Source of the DNA: Pseudomonadota bacterium
GTDB lineage: Bacteria > Pseudomonadota > Gammaproteobacteria > Xanthomonadales > Rhodanobacteraceae
Direction: 5' to 3'
Length of the DNA stretch: 45,584 bases
NCBI GenBank assembly: GCA_018241365.1
Contig: JAFEDX010000005.1
Span: forward strand, 1-45,584
This document shows positions 16,963-25,892 of the stretch, piece after piece; position 1 is the first letter of the stretch, and the number at the start of each line of letters is the position of its first letter. Below the pieces are notes generated by a model. That model was given only the letters and a program-made list of their open reading frames with translations, was not told the origin of the DNA and ran no database searches. The position numbers and the translations under genes are program-made.

Positions 16963-18728
16963 AGTCCGTGCTCGAAACACTGCAAAAGTCGGGCCGCTTG
17001 CAGCGCGCCGACGCCGCGCTGGGCGAATGGGTCGCACGCGGCTTTCCCGATGCGCCGCCGGAAACCGCGCTGGCCGCGGCATTGGCGGCGCGCGCCGTTG
17101 CCGACGGCCACAGCGCGCTGGCACTCGACCAGGCACAGGCGTGGTTCGCCGGGCTCGACGGCGAGGGCAAGCCGCCGACGTTGCCCGGCATCGTGGCCTG
17201 GCGCAAAGCCCTGCGGGATGCTTCCTGCGTGCACCTGCACACCGGCGATGCGCCCAGCCCCTGCGTGCCGCTGGTGCTGGATGCGCAGGACCGCATCTAT
17301 CTGCGGCGCTACTTCGAGTACGAGCGCCAACTTGCGCACGCGCTCATTGCACGCACCAGCGCCAGCGGCGGAAGCACACCGCTTCCCAAGCCTCCTGCGC
17401 GCGCGGAACAGGGCGGTGACGAATCCGGCATCGACCCCGAACAACAGCGCGCGATCGAGATCGCGCTCGCGCACCGCTTCACGCTGGTCACCGGAGGTCC
17501 CGGCACCGGCAAGACCCACGGCGTGGTGCGCATGCTGGCGGCACTGGCCGCGCACGCGCATGCACAAGGCACAGAATTGCGCATCGCAATGGCGGCGCCT
17601 ACCGGCAAGGCCGCGGCGCGGCTGCGTGAGTCGGTACGCGCGCAACTCGACCGGCTGCACCTGCCTGCGCCGATCGCTGCCTGCATCCCCGATGCGGCGT
17701 CGACGCTGCACCGTTTGCTCGGGCTTTCGCCGTGGTCGCCGCGGCCGCGTCATGGCCGAACCACAACACTGCCATTCGACGTGGTGGTGGTGGACGAAGT
17801 GTCGATGGTGGACCTGCCGCTGATGGCGAAGCTGGTCGCGGCCGTTCCCGCGAACGCGCACCTGGTCCTGCTGGGCGATCCGGACCAGTTGTCCGCGGTC
17901 GAGGCCGGCAACGTGCTGGGCGCGCTGGTCGACGCCGCCAACAATGGCCCGCTGCTCGACTGCCACGTCGCATTGACGCGAAGCCATCGCTTTGCCGCCG
18001 GTTCACCGCTGGGCGCGCTCGCGGCGGCTATCGCACAACAGGGCGCCGACGCCGCGATCGCCGTGCTCGAACGCGGCGACGGCGTGGCACTGGTCGACGA
18101 GCCGCGCATCGCGCGACTGGCTGACCATGCCGCCGACGCCTACCGTGCGGTACTGGATGCGACGGGACCGGGCGAGGCATTGCGCGCTGCACGCAGCTTC
18201 CGCGTCCTGACCGCGCTGCGGCGCGGACCTTCCGGCTGCCTCGCGCTCGACGATGCGATCGCCGCGCGCCTGAAGCGCCATGCGGGCGTGCGCGCGGACG
18301 CCGCGTGGTGGCGCGGCCGGCTGGTCCTCGTCACCGCCAACCGGGCCGAACTTGGCTTGTTCAACGGCGACACCGGTGTCGTGTGGCCCGACGAACACGG
18401 CGTGCCGCAGGCCTGGTTCGAAGGCGCGGAAGGCGCGCTGCGGCGCTTCGCGCCGGCCGCGCTGCCGGCGAATGAAGGCGCGTTCGCGCTGACCGTGCAC
18501 AAGGCGCAGGGCTCGGAGTTCGAGCGCGTCGCGCTGGTCACCGGCCCCGATTCGGCGGTACTGACCCGCGAACTGCTGTACACCGGCGTCACCCGCGCGC
18601 GCAGCGCGGTCACCCTGTACACCACACCGGAAATCCTGCGCGCCGGCATCGGACGACGCACGCTGCGCATGACCGGTCTCGCGGATCGTTTGCGCGAGAC
18701 GCAAGACACCAATCCCGAACGCGCCTGA
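16959..18728 (+). CDS. recD: Exodeoxyribonuclease V alpha subunit
   Basis: RecD (589 residues; E. coli 608) is the fast 5'-3' SF1B helicase of RecBCD. The ATG at 16959 overlaps the recB stop. It has the N-terminal RecBC-binding domain, then Walker A GGPGTGKT (179-186), an APTGKAAARL motif Ia, VVVDEVSMVD (motif II), LLGDPDQLSAVEAG (motif III), and C-terminal ALTVHKAQGSEFERV and LLYTGVTRARSAVTLY. All helicase motifs are intact. A second, decayed copy of its last 36 or so codons lies at 20681-20797 beyond the nei-like and HEPN-like genes. A GATCCCGC/GCGGGATC inverted repeat follows the stop. Confidence 0.97.
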   Translation: MKSVLETLQKSGRLQRADAALGEWVARGFPDAPPETALAAALAARAVADGHSALALDQAQAWFAGLDGEGKPPTLPGIVAWRKALRDASCVHLHTGDAPSPCVPLVLDAQDRIYLRRYFEYERQLAHALIARTSASGGSTPLPKPPARAEQGGDESGIDPEQQRAIEIALAHRFTLVTGGPGTGKTHGVVRMLAALAAHAHAQGTELRIAMAAPTGKAAARLRESVRAQLDRLHLPAPIAACIPDAASTLHRLLGLSPWSPRPRHGRTTTLPFDVVVVDEVSMVDLPLMAKLVAAVPANAHLVLLGDPDQLSAVEAGNVLGALVDAANNGPLLDCHVALTRSHRFAAGSPLGALAAAIAQQGADAAIAVLERGDGVALVDEPRIARLADHAADAYRAVLDATGPGEALRAARSFRVLTALRRGPSGCLALDDAIAARLKRHAGVRADAAWWRGRLVLVTANRAELGLFNGDTGVVWPDEHGVPQAWFEGAEGALRRFAPAALPANEGAFALTVHKAQGSEFERVALVTGPDSAVLTRELLYTGVTRARSAVTLYTTPEILRAGIGRRTLRMTGLADRLRETQDTNPERA

Positions 18729-18740
18729 TCTGGCGCAGGC

Positions 18741-18775
18741 GATCCCGCAGCGTCGATCGCTAGACTCGCGGGATC
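18741..18775. terminator. Inverted repeat after recD
   Basis: GATCCCGC (18741-18748) and GCGGGATC (18768-18775) form a perfect 8-bp stem with a 19-base loop. It lies 12 bp after the recD stop and 26 bp before the nei-like start. There is no T-run, so it may instead be an operator or attenuating hairpin for the glycosylase gene. Confidence 0.35.
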
Positions 18776-18801
18776 ACCGCGCCCATCGAATCGACCACAC
18801 C

Positions 18802-19620
18802 GTGCCCGAAGGTCCTGAAATCCATCGCGTCGCCGACCGTCTTGCCGCGGCCGTGCTCGGCAAGCCGCTGGTGCGCGTCGAGTTCGCGTTCCCCGCGCTG
18901 AAGCCGTACGAACGCAAGCTGCGCCGGCGCGCCATCGAGTCGATCTCCGCGCGCGGCAAGGCGCTGCTCACCGCCTTCGATAACGGCTGGACGATGTATT
19001 CACACAACCAGCTCTACGGCGTGTGGAAGGTGGCGCCGGCGGGCGAGCGGCCGGTGACGACGCGCAGCCTGCGCGTCGCGCTGGAGACGGCCGACACCGC
19101 GATCCTGCTGTATTCGGCGTCCGACGTCGAAATGTGGCGCAGCGATGCCATCGAATCACACCCGTTCCTCGCCAAGCTTGGCCCGGACGTGCTCGACCCG
19201 CGCCTCGATGCTGCGGCCGTCGCCGAACGGCTGCGCTTGCTCGCGTTCCGCCATCGTGCGCTCGGCGGACTGCTGCTCGACCAGGGCTTCCTCGCCGGAC
19301 TCGGCAACTACCTCCGCGCGGAAATCCTGTTCGCCGCGCGCCTGCTCCCGACCGCCCGGCCTTGCGATCTCACGACCGCGCAGCTCCGCACGCTCACGAA
19401 GGCATGCCTCGCCATCCCGCGCCTCAGTTACGCCACCCGCGGCGTCGAGCCCAAACCCCACATGCACGGCGGCTATCAGGCGCACGAAGGCCGCATGTTC
19501 CACTTTCGCGTGTTCAAGCGCGAAGGCCAGCCCTGCGAGCGCTGCGGCACGCCGATCGTGAAGACCACGTCCGACTCGCGACCACTGTTCCTGTGTCCGC
19601 GGTGTCAGGCAGCGAGCTAA
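18802..19620 (+). CDS. nei: Endonuclease VIII-like DNA glycosylase
   Basis: This 272-residue Fpg/Nei-family glycosylase/AP lyase excises oxidised bases. It starts at GTG 18802: the protein must begin (M)PEGPEIH, because Pro2 is the Schiff-base nucleophile and Glu3 the acid, and both are present. The helix-two-turn-helix stretch LLDQGFLAGLGNYLRAEIL carries the conserved Gly-Asn. A zinc finger closes the protein with Cys245-x2-Cys-x16-Cys-x2-Cys268. PEGPEIHR and the lack of the Fpg PELPEVE start favour Nei over MutM. It follows recD by 73 bp and may be co-transcribed with recCBD as a repair unit, or may use its own promoter; no strong Shine-Dalgarno is seen. Confidence 0.93.
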   Translation: MPEGPEIHRVADRLAAAVLGKPLVRVEFAFPALKPYERKLRRRAIESISARGKALLTAFDNGWTMYSHNQLYGVWKVAPAGERPVTTRSLRVALETADTAILLYSASDVEMWRSDAIESHPFLAKLGPDVLDPRLDAAAVAERLRLLAFRHRALGGLLLDQGFLAGLGNYLRAEILFAARLLPTARPCDLTTAQLRTLTKACLAIPRLSYATRGVEPKPHMHGGYQAHEGRMFHFRVFKREGQPCERCGTPIVKTTSDSRPLFLCPRCQAAS

Positions 19621-19795
19621 GTGGAGCCTTGCGATCCAGCAGCGGCTTTTCTTTCGTCCTATTGAGTTCCCCAATAGCGGACTTTTGCTCGCGCCACGAC
19701 ACGAAAGATTGAAGGACATGGAGCGTTCGCCTGAACGTTGGCGGGTGTGGAGGCCTGCGGTTTCAGCGTTCGAGAAGATGGATTACCCTCGCAGT

Positions 19796-19850
19796 TGTAA
19801 CAGTCTCTGTCACAGTCATCCTAGGCGATGAGACCCCGGGGATTTATACT
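19796..19850 (+). promoter_or_regulatory. Palindromic operator and possible -10 box before HEPN-like gene
   Basis: TGTAACAG-TCT-CTGTCACA (19796-19814) is a near-perfect 8+8 inverted repeat that matches at 7 of 8 positions, a typical repressor-site shape. A TATACT box at 19845-19850 could be a -10 element, though no good -35 sits 16-18 bases upstream. The HEPN-like ATG is 28 bp further on. Which protein binds is unknown. Confidence 0.4.
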
Positions 19851-19878
19851 GGCGACGATCAACAACACGGGGGTTTTG

Positions 19879-20388
19879 ATGGCCAAAGCGGACAGCGGAA
19901 AGGGGGTGCTGACTACGATCTGGCCGCCGTTGAAGCCACCCAGCCCGCTCACAAAGTTTGAGGTCGCTGAACGCCAGCTCGTGGTGGCGGCGAGGCTCTA
20001 TATAGAGGACGACGACTATCTGGCGATCCTTACCCTCGCAGGAGCAGCGGAGGATATTTTGGGCCCGCTCGCGCGGCGAGCAGGCAAAAAAGCCATGCTC
20101 GATGAAATCGTAGAGCTGGATCGAAAACTAACCGGCGGACGACCGTTTGCGGAAGTGAGGGAGGAGGTCAACGGTGCGCGAAACTCCATTAAGCACGCAA
20201 GAGAACCGAAGGAGGACTACGCCGTGTTTGTTGAGCGAGGCGAGACCACCGCCATGTTGTTGCGTGCTTTCGTGAACTACAAAAGGGTGGCTGGAAGATT
20301 TCCCGATGTAATGGAAAACGCAAGGCAAAAGCTGGTCACAGAGATCAACGCAGAGTCAGGCCATCCGAGAAGACCGATCCGAGATTGA
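19879..20388 (+). CDS. Small HEPN-like protein with Rx4H motif
   Basis: This 169-residue soluble protein starts MAKADSGKGV at ATG 19879, with GGGGG about six bases upstream. An ATG at 19828 would add 17 residues and lacks a site. The mid-part is all helical in character (FEVAERQLVVAARLYIEDDDY, LTLAGAAEDILGPL), and it ends in NGARNSIKHAREP. R101-N-S-I-K-H106 matches the R-(polar)-x3-H signature of HEPN-superfamily RNases and RNase-like toxins. The base composition is clearly less GC-rich than the flanks. No antitoxin or MNT partner gene is adjacent. Membership in HEPN is inferred from the motif and helix pattern only; RNase activity is a hypothesis. Confidence 0.6.
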   Translation: MAKADSGKGVLTTIWPPLKPPSPLTKFEVAERQLVVAARLYIEDDDYLAILTLAGAAEDILGPLARRAGKKAMLDEIVELDRKLTGGRPFAEVREEVNGARNSIKHAREPKEDYAVFVERGETTAMLLRAFVNYKRVAGRFPDVMENARQKLVTEINAESGHPRRPIRD

Positions 20389-20680
20389 AGGGTCACTCGG
20401 GACGATCATTTTGGACACAAGCTCGTAGGACGCCAATCGCCGGAACGAGGTGTCACGACGTTAAGCGAACGATGCATCGGCCGGAGGCCTCGCAACGCCC
20501 AACTTCCTTCTTGAGAAATCCCGGTACAGCACGAGTTCAAGACTGGCTGATCCAAAAGCTGCCACTCGCCACTGGCTGCAGAGGGCCGCAATCCACCATC
20601 TGAGCATCGTCTCGCACGGTGAGACACGCCGCTGACACGGTGCGCCAATGAACTTGGCGATCCATCTTCCCTACGACCGG
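20389..20680. other. Non-coding patch after HEPN-like gene
   Basis: About 290 bp without a credible gene, of lower GC than its surroundings. A GTCTC/GAGAC inverted repeat near 20609-20625 is the only structure seen. It is probably decayed DNA between the HEPN-like gene and the recD remnant. Confidence 0.4.
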
Positions 20681-20797
20681 CGCGCACGCAGTGGGGTCAC
20701 CCTGTACACCACACCGGAAGCCTTGCGCATCGACATGGGTCGGTGCACGCTGCGTAGGATCGGGCTTGACAATCGCCTGCGTGAAGCCGCGTTCGCG
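20681..20797 (+). pseudogene. Decayed second copy of the recD 3' end
   Basis: Nucleotides 20681-20797 align base for base with recD 18595-18711 (offset 2086), with an exactly matching run around 20694-20718. Translated in the same frame, RARSGVTLYTTPEALR and GRCTLRR correspond to RARSAVTLYTTPEILR and GRRTLRM of RecD; I count 25 identities in 36 residues. The copy lacks every helicase motif and any start, so it is a fragment. It could be a duplication remnant or the tail of an incoming recD-like gene. The homology is seen directly; the origin is inferred. Confidence 0.8.
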
Positions 20798-20846
20798 CCT
20801 GCTTCAGTCTCCCATCCATCATTCGACACCACCTGACAAAAACCTT

Positions 20847-20949
20847 CGTCATTCCGGGGCCACACGAAGCGTGGAACCCGGAATCCGGCTCTTGGTCTGA
20901 CATCAACAGCTGGATTCCGGATCGCTGCTCCGCAGCGTCCGGAATGACG
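20847..20949. repeat. CGTCATTCCGG palindromic repeat (MITE/REP-like)
   Basis: CGTCATTCCGG (20847-20857) is matched by CCGGAATGACG (20939-20949), perfect 11-bp terminal inverted repeats around an 80-bp core that also carries GGAATCCGG/CTGGATTCCGG sub-repeats. The right end contains the first in-frame ATG of lhr (20944). Such GTCATTCCGG elements are widespread in proteobacterial intergenic DNA. The gene-proximal position suggests it also forms part of the lhr leader. Confidence 0.75.
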
Positions 20950-20967
20950 AACAAACCTCCATACGCA

Positions 20968-23900
20968 ATGCCGATGCAAGACTTCCACCCCGCCGTCGCC
21001 GCCTGGTTCGCGTCGGCGTTTCCCGCGCCGACGCCGGCGCAGTCGCAGGCGTGGCCGGCAATCCGCGCCGGCCGCAACGTGCTGGTCGCGGCACCCACGG
21101 GTTCGGGCAAGACGCTGGCGGCCTTCCTCGCCGCGCTCGACGAGCTGGTATGCGAAGGCACCGCGGGAACGCTCGCCGATGAAACCACCGTCGTCTATGT
21201 GTCGCCGCTGAAGGCTCTGTCCAACGACGTGCGCATCAACCTGGAAGTGCCGATCGAAGGTATCCGCGCACAACTGGAAAAAATCGGCCTGCCGGATGTC
21301 GAAATCCGCACCGCGGTGCGCACCGGCGACACCCCGCAGGCCGAGCGCAACGCGATGCGCAAGCGTCCGCCGCACATCGTGGTGACGACGCCGGAATCGC
21401 TGTACATCCTGATGGGCTCGGACTCCGGTCGGGCGATGTTGCAGACCACGCGCACGGTGATCGTGGACGAGATCCACGCGCTGGTGCAGAGCAAGCGCGG
21501 CAGCCATCTCGCGCTGACGCTGGAACGGCTGGATGCGCTGTGCGGTCGGCGCTGCACCCGCATCGGCCTGTCGGCGACGCAGAAGCCCATCGGGGAAGTC
21601 GCTCGTTTCCTGGTCGGCGCACCTTCTTTCCTTTTCCCTTCCGAAGAAGGTGTCCCGAGGATTGCGAACGCAAGTCTCGGGGCGGATGAGGGTACGGGTT
21701 CGACCGAACCACTCGCAGGCTCCGAACCCTCACCCCAGCGCTGCGCGCTCGGCGCTTCGCGCCGCCTCTCCCGGAGGGAGAGGGGTTCGACGGATGAGGG
21801 TTCGGCCTCGCACATACCTTCTGCAAGTTCCGGACCCTCACCCCAGCCCCTCTCCCGAGGGGAGAGGGGTTCACAGCAGTGCACCATCATTGACGCCGGC
21901 CACCAGCGCGCGCGCGACCTCGCGATCGAACTCACCAACGTGCCGCTGCAGCCCGTGATGAGCAACGACGCGTGGGGGCTGGTGTACGACCGCCTCGCGG
22001 AATTGATCGAGCAGCACCGCACCACGCTGGTGTTCAGCAACACCCGGCGTGGCGTCGAGCGCACGACGCGACATCTCGCCGAACGGCTGGGCAAGGACGC
22101 GGTGGCTGCGCACCACGGCAGCCTGTCGAAGGAGAAACGCCTCGACGCCGAGCAGCGCCTCAAATCCGGCCAGTTGCGCGCGCTGGTCGCGACGGCGTCG
22201 CTGGAGCTCGGCATCGACATCGGCGAAGTGGACCTGGTATGCCAGCTGTCCTCGCCACGTTCCATCGCGGCGTTCCTGCAGCGCGCCGGGCGCGCCGGAC
22301 ACGCGGTCGATGGCATTTCCAAGGCGCGGCTGTTCCCGACCTCGCGCGACGACCTCGCCGAATGCGTGGCGCTGCTCGACAGCGTGCGCCGCGGCGAGCT
22401 CGACACCTTGCGCATGCCGCCCGCACCGCTGGATGTGCTGGCGCAGCAGATCGTGGCGGAAGTCGCCTGCGGCGAATGCGACGAGGTCGCGCTGTTCGAG
22501 ACGTTTCGGCGCGCGTATCCGTACCGGCATCTCACGCGCGAAACTTTCACCGAAGTCGCGCGGATGCTGGCCGAAGGCTACGCGACCCGGCGCGGCATCC
22601 GCGCCGCGCACCTGCACCGCGATGCAGTGAACGGCAAGCTGCGCGCGCGCCGCGGCGCGCGCATTACTGCGCTCACTTCCGGCGGCGCGATCCCGGACAC
22701 CGCCGATTACGACGTGGTGCTGGAACCGCAATCGATGCGGGTCGGCAGCGTCAACGAGGATTTCGCGGTCGAGTCGATGGCCGGCGACATCTTCCAGCTC
22801 GGCAACCAGTCCTACCGCATCCTCAAGATCGAGCGCGGCCGGATGCGCGTGGAGGACGCGCACGGCGCGCCGCCGTCGATTCCATTCTGGCTCGGCGAGG
22901 CGCCCGGGCGCAGCGACGAATTGTCGATCGCGGTGTCGCGGTTGCGTGAGGAAATTGCAGCGCGGCTCGATTTCCCCTCTCCCTCCGGGAGAGGGCGCCC
23001 TGAAAGGGCGGGTGAGGGTTCGGCCCAGAGCGAACGTTCAATTGATTCCGAACCCTCACCCCCAACCCCTCTCCCGGAGGGAGAGGGGGGCAAAACCGCG
23101 TTGTCGTGGTTGGTGGATGAAGTCGGCATCGGCGAGTCAGCCGCGCGGCAACTGGTCGACTACTACGCCACCGCGCAGGTCGAACTCGGCCTGCTGCCGA
23201 CGCAAGCGACGCTGGCGATGGAGCGCTTCTTCGATGAAGCCGGCGGCATGCAGCTGGTGATCCACTCGCCGCTCGGCAGCCGCCTGAACCGCGCGTGGGG
23301 GCTCGCGCTGCGCAAGCGCTTTTGCCGCAGCTTCAACTTCGAGTTGCAGGCCACGGCCACCGAAGATGCGATCGTGCTGTCGCTCTCGACCAGCCACAGC
23401 TTTCCGCTGGACGAAGTCGCGCGCTACCTGCACTCCAATTCGGTGCACGACGTGTTGACGCAGGCGCTGCTGGACGCGCCAATGTTCGCGCTGCGCTTCC
23501 GCTGGAATGCCGCGTCCGCGCTGGCGCTGCCGCGCTTCGCCGGCGGTGCGAAGGTGCCTCCGCAGCTGCAGCGGATGAAATCCGAAGACCTGCTGGCCAC
23601 GGTCTTTCCCGACCAGGTGGCCTGCCTTGAGAACATAGTGGGCGAGCGCAGGATTCCCGATCATCCGCTGGTGGCGCAGACGCTGCACGATTGCCTCAAC
23701 GAAGCGATGGACCTCGAAGGACTGACCGCGCTGCTGCGCCGACTGGAAAGCGGCGAAGTGCGGATCATTGCCCGCGACCTGACCGCGCCATCGGCGCTGG
23801 CCGCCGAAATCCTCGGCGCCAAGCCGTACGCCTTCCTCGACGGCGGTGAGCTGCAGGAGCGCCGTACGCAGGCTGTGTCCGCGCGTGAAGCGAATGATCC

Positions 23901-25872
23901 GCAAAGCGTGCGGGATCTCGGTCGGCTGGATATGGAGGCCATCGACGCGGTACGCGAAGAAGCCTGGCCCGCACCGCGCGACGCCGACGAGATGCACGAG
24001 GCGCTGTTGCTGCTGGGGGCTGTATGCGCCAGCGACCTTGCGCGCAATTCCGAATGGCAAAGCTGGCTCGACGAACTGGCTACAGCACGCCGAGCTGCGC
24101 TTCTTCTCCCCTCTCCCTCCGGGAGAGGGGCGGGGGTGAGGGTTCGAGTCCATGGCGAATCTCCATGCGAACCCGGACCCTCACCCGCCGCTGCGCGGCC
24201 CCCTCTCCCGGAGGGAGAGGGGTTAATGCTTTGGGTCCCCGCCGAAACGTTGCCGATGTGGCAGGTCATCCATCCCGACGCGCGCATGCAGCCATTGATC
24301 GACGCACCCGCCGAATTCGCGGCGCGCGCATGGACGCGCGACGATGCGCTGCCGGAACTGCTGCGTGCGCGGCTGGGCTGCGCGGGCGTCACCGATGCCG
24401 CTGCCTTGGCCAGCACATTCGCGGTTCCACGCAGCGATATCGAGATCGCGCTGGCAAAACTTGAACGCGAAGGCACCGCCATGCGCGGCCGCTTCACCGG
24501 ATGCACCTCCGCAGAATCGGCACAGGGAGGTGCCGACGGATCGGTTGATTCGACGACCGATCCGGAGAGCGTGGCGTGGCTTGGCCGCGACCGCTCGCCC
24601 GGCGCTTGCGGCAGGATGCCCAATGCGCCGGTACAAGAAGAACAATGGTGCGAGCGTTCGCTGCTCGCACGCATCCACCGCCGCACCCTGCAACGCCTGC
24701 GCCGCGAGATCGAGCCAGTGGCGCCGCGGGATTTCATGCGCTTCCTGCTGGATTGGCAACACGTCGCTCCGGATGCGCAGTTGCGCGGGCCCGACGCGCT
24801 GGCGGCGGTATTGGCGCAACTGGAAGGTTTCGAGGCAGCGGCAGGCGCGTGGGAATCGCAACTGCTGCCGGCGCGCATGCGTGATTACGACATCGCCTGG
24901 CTGGACGCGCTGTGCGGCGCCGGACGCATCGCATGGACGCGTTTGCGCGCCGCGAGCGGCGGCACGCACGCCGCACCCGTGCGCGCGTCGCCAATCGTCT
25001 TGCTGCCGCGTGCGCACCTGCCAACATGGAACGCCGTGGCCGCGCAAGCCGACACCGCAACGCCGGGAGTGTCATCGCGTGCGCAGGCCGTCATCGATTT
25101 TCTCGCGCAGCGCGGTGCTTCGTTTTTCGGTGAAATCGCCGACGACACGCACCTGCTGAAAGTGGAACTGGTAGACGCGTTGGGCGAGTTGGTCGGCGCC
25201 GGCCTGGTCGGTGCGGACAGCTTCGCCGGGTTGCGCGCGCTGTTGCAGCCGGCGGCGCAACGCAACCACGCTCGTCATCGGCGGCTGGCGCGGCACATGT
25301 TCAGCGGGATCGAGGATGCCGGGCGCTGGAGCCTGGTGCGGAACGCCGCAATGCACTCGCACGCTTCCCCTCACCCCGGCCCTCTCCCGCAAGCGGGAGA
25401 GGGAGAGAACCTTGAACACATCGCGCACGTGCTGCTGCGCCGCTGGGGCGTGGTGTTCTGGAAACTGCTTGAGCGTGAAGCGGCATGGCTGCCGCCGTGG
25501 CGGGAGTTGCGGCGCGTGTACCAGCGACTGGAAGCACGCGGCGAAATCCGCGGTGGCCGCTTCGTGGAAGGCGTCGTGGGCGAGCAATTCGCGCTGCCGG
25601 AAGCCGTCGAGGCGCTACGCCGCGTGGGCAAGCGTGCATACGACGGCGTACCGGTCACGATCAGCGGAGCCGATCCCCTGAACCTGATCGGCAACATCCT
25701 GCCCGGGACCAGGGTGCCCGCACGGGCGGGCTCGCGCATCACCTGCCGCGACGGCGTACCGGTCGCGACGCGCATCGCGGGCGAGGTTGCGTTGCTGGAA
25801 GCCTTGTCGCCGACCGACGAGCGCGCGATACGCGCTGCGTTGCGGCAGCCGGAAGCAACCGTGTCCGGGTGA
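20968..25872 (+). CDS. lhr: Lhr-type large ATP-dependent DNA helicase with in-frame repeat insertions
   Basis: The product is about 1634 residues from ATG 20968 (ATGs at 20944 and 20974 are alternatives; 20944 lies inside a repeat). Lhr is a 3'-5' SF2 helicase of the DNA-damage response. Motifs are Walker A APTGSGKT (Lys48), VVDEIHAL-type box VDEIHAL (Asp167), [22 protein letters not shown] and QRAGRAGH (Gln438). The Lhr-specific winged-helix and C-terminal domains follow. Usual length is about 1500; the excess is explained by translated palindromic repeats at 21630-21875, 22974-23090, 24106-24223 and 25364-25406, plus another insert near 24505-24640. The frame stays open throughout, so insertions appear tolerated. 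Whether the helicase is still active is not known. It is convergent with the next gene. Confidence 0.93.
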   Translation: MPMQDFHPAVAAWFASAFPAPTPAQSQAWPAIRAGRNVLVAAPTGSGKTLAAFLAALDELVCEGTAGTLADETTVVYVSPLKALSNDVRINLEVPIEGIRAQLEKIGLPDVEIRTAVRTGDTPQAERNAMRKRPPHIVVTTPESLYILMGSDSGRAMLQTTRTVIVDEIHALVQSKRGSHLALTLERLDALCGRRCTRIGLSATQKPIGEVARFLVGAPSFLFPSEEGVPRIANASLGADEGTGSTEPLAGSEPSPQRCALGASRRLSRRERGSTDEGSASHIPSASSGPSPQPLSRGERGSQQCTIIDAGHQRARDLAIELTNVPLQPVMSNDAWGLVYDRLAELIEQHRTTLVFSNTRRGVERTTRHLAERLGKDAVAAHHGSLSKEKRLDAEQRLKSGQLRALVATASLELGIDIGEVDLVCQLSSPRSIAAFLQRAGRAGHAVDGISKARLFPTSRDDLAECVALLDSVRRGELDTLRMPPAPLDVLAQQIVAEVACGECDEVALFETFRRAYPYRHLTRETFTEVARMLAEGYATRRGIRAAHLHRDAVNGKLRARRGARITALTSGGAIPDTADYDVVLEPQSMRVGSVNEDFAVESMAGDIFQLGNQSYRILKIERGRMRVEDAHGAPPSIPFWLGEAPGRSDELSIAVSRLREEIAARLDFPSPSGRGRPERAGEGSAQSERSIDSEPSPPTPLPEGEGGKTALSWLVDEVGIGESAARQLVDYYATAQVELGLLPTQATLAMERFFDEAGGMQLVIHSPLGSRLNRAWGLALRKRFCRSFNFELQATATEDAIVLSLSTSHSFPLDEVARYLHSNSVHDVLTQALLDAPMFALRFRWNAASALALPRFAGGAKVPPQLQRMKSEDLLATVFPDQVACLENIVGERRIPDHPLVAQTLHDCLNEAMDLEGLTALLRRLESGEVRIIARDLTAPSALAAEILGAKPYAFLDGGELQERRTQAVSAREANDPQSVRDLGRLDMEAIDAVREEAWPAPRDADEMHEALLLLGAVCASDLARNSEWQSWLDELATARRAALLLPSPSGRGAGVRVRVHGESPCEPGPSPAAARPPLPEGEGLMLWVPAETLPMWQVIHPDARMQPLIDAPAEFAARAWTRDDALPELLRARLGCAGVTDAAALASTFAVPRSDIEIALAKLEREGTAMRGRFTGCTSAESAQGGADGSVDSTTDPESVAWLGRDRSPGACGRMPNAPVQEEQWCERSLLARIHRRTLQRLRREIEPVAPRDFMRFLLDWQHVAPDAQLRGPDALAAVLAQLEGFEAAAGAWESQLLPARMRDYDIAWLDALCGAGRIAWTRLRAASGGTHAAPVRASPIVLLPRAHLPTWNAVAAQADTATPGVSSRAQAVIDFLAQRGASFFGEIADDTHLLKVELVDALGELVGAGLVGADSFAGLRALLQPAAQRNHARHRRLARHMFSGIEDAGRWSLVRNAAMHSHASPHPGPLPQAGEGENLEHIAHVLLRRWGVVFWKLLEREAAWLPPWRELRRVYQRLEARGEIRGGRFVEGVVGEQFALPEAVEALRRVGKRAYDGVPVTISGADPLNLIGNILPGTRVPARAGSRITCRDGVPVATRIAGEVALLEALSPTDERAIRAALRQPEATVSG
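21630..21875. repeat. Palindromic element copy A, inside lhr (double unit)
   Basis: Two adjoining units with the arms CTCTCCCGGAGGGAGAG and CTCTCCCGAGGGGAGAG and the flanking GGATGAGGGT / ACCCTCACCCC blocks. It encodes about 82 extra residues (roughly 222-303 of Lhr) containing PSEEG, SRRERG and PLSRGERG. It sits between FLVG and TIIDAG, where other Lhr proteins have only a short loop. Confidence 0.85.
22974..23090. repeat. Palindromic element copy B, inside lhr
   Basis: It begins CCCCTCTCCCTCCGGGAGAG and ends CTCTCCCGGAGGGAGAGGGG, with GGGTGAGGGTTCG and CGAACCCTCACCC facing each other inside: a complete unit of 117 bp (39 codons). It is read as SPSGRG ... PLPEGEG in Lhr. Confidence 0.88.
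24106..24223. repeat. Palindromic element copy C, inside lhr
   Basis: A complete unit with the same ends and inner GGGTGAGGGTTCG / GGACCCTCACCC blocks. It is read as [10 protein letters not shown] ... PPLPEGEG in Lhr. It lies in the C-terminal half, in a region that is variable between Lhr proteins. Confidence 0.88.
24505..24640. repeat. Unrelated in-frame insert in lhr with a perfect inverted repeat
   Basis: About 45 extra codons between MRGRFTG and [15 protein letters not shown], where related proteins have a short linker. It contains GATCGGT/ACCGATC (24539-24545, 24556-24562) as a perfect 7-bp stem. The sequence does not resemble the CCCTCTCCC family. It may be a second kind of element or a natural loop expansion. 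Confidence 0.4.
25364..25406. repeat. Palindromic element copy D, half unit, inside lhr
   Basis: CCCCTCACCCCGGCCCTCTC joined to CCGCAAGCGGGAGAGGGAGAG: only one arm of the element, read as [14 protein letters not shown]. The stem CTCTCCCGCAAGCGGGAGAG is intact. Confidence 0.8.
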
Positions 25873-25891
25873 ACGTGGCTGGACCCGTTCA
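25870..25891. terminator. Small hairpin at convergent lhr end
   Basis: TGAACG (25870-25875, including the lhr stop) pairs with CGTTCA (25886-25891). The convergent gene's stop follows within two bases. It is short and lacks a T-run, so it is a weak candidate for a bidirectional terminator. Confidence 0.25.
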
Positions 25892-25892
25892 G

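Noticed and set aside
18802-19620. Glycosylase as formamidopyrimidine glycosylase (mutM)
   Set aside because: The protein starts PEGPEIHR and not PELPEVE, which points to Nei.
21600-25410. lhr as a repeat-broken pseudogene
   Set aside because: All helicase motifs are intact and the frame is open across every insert, so it is annotated as coding.
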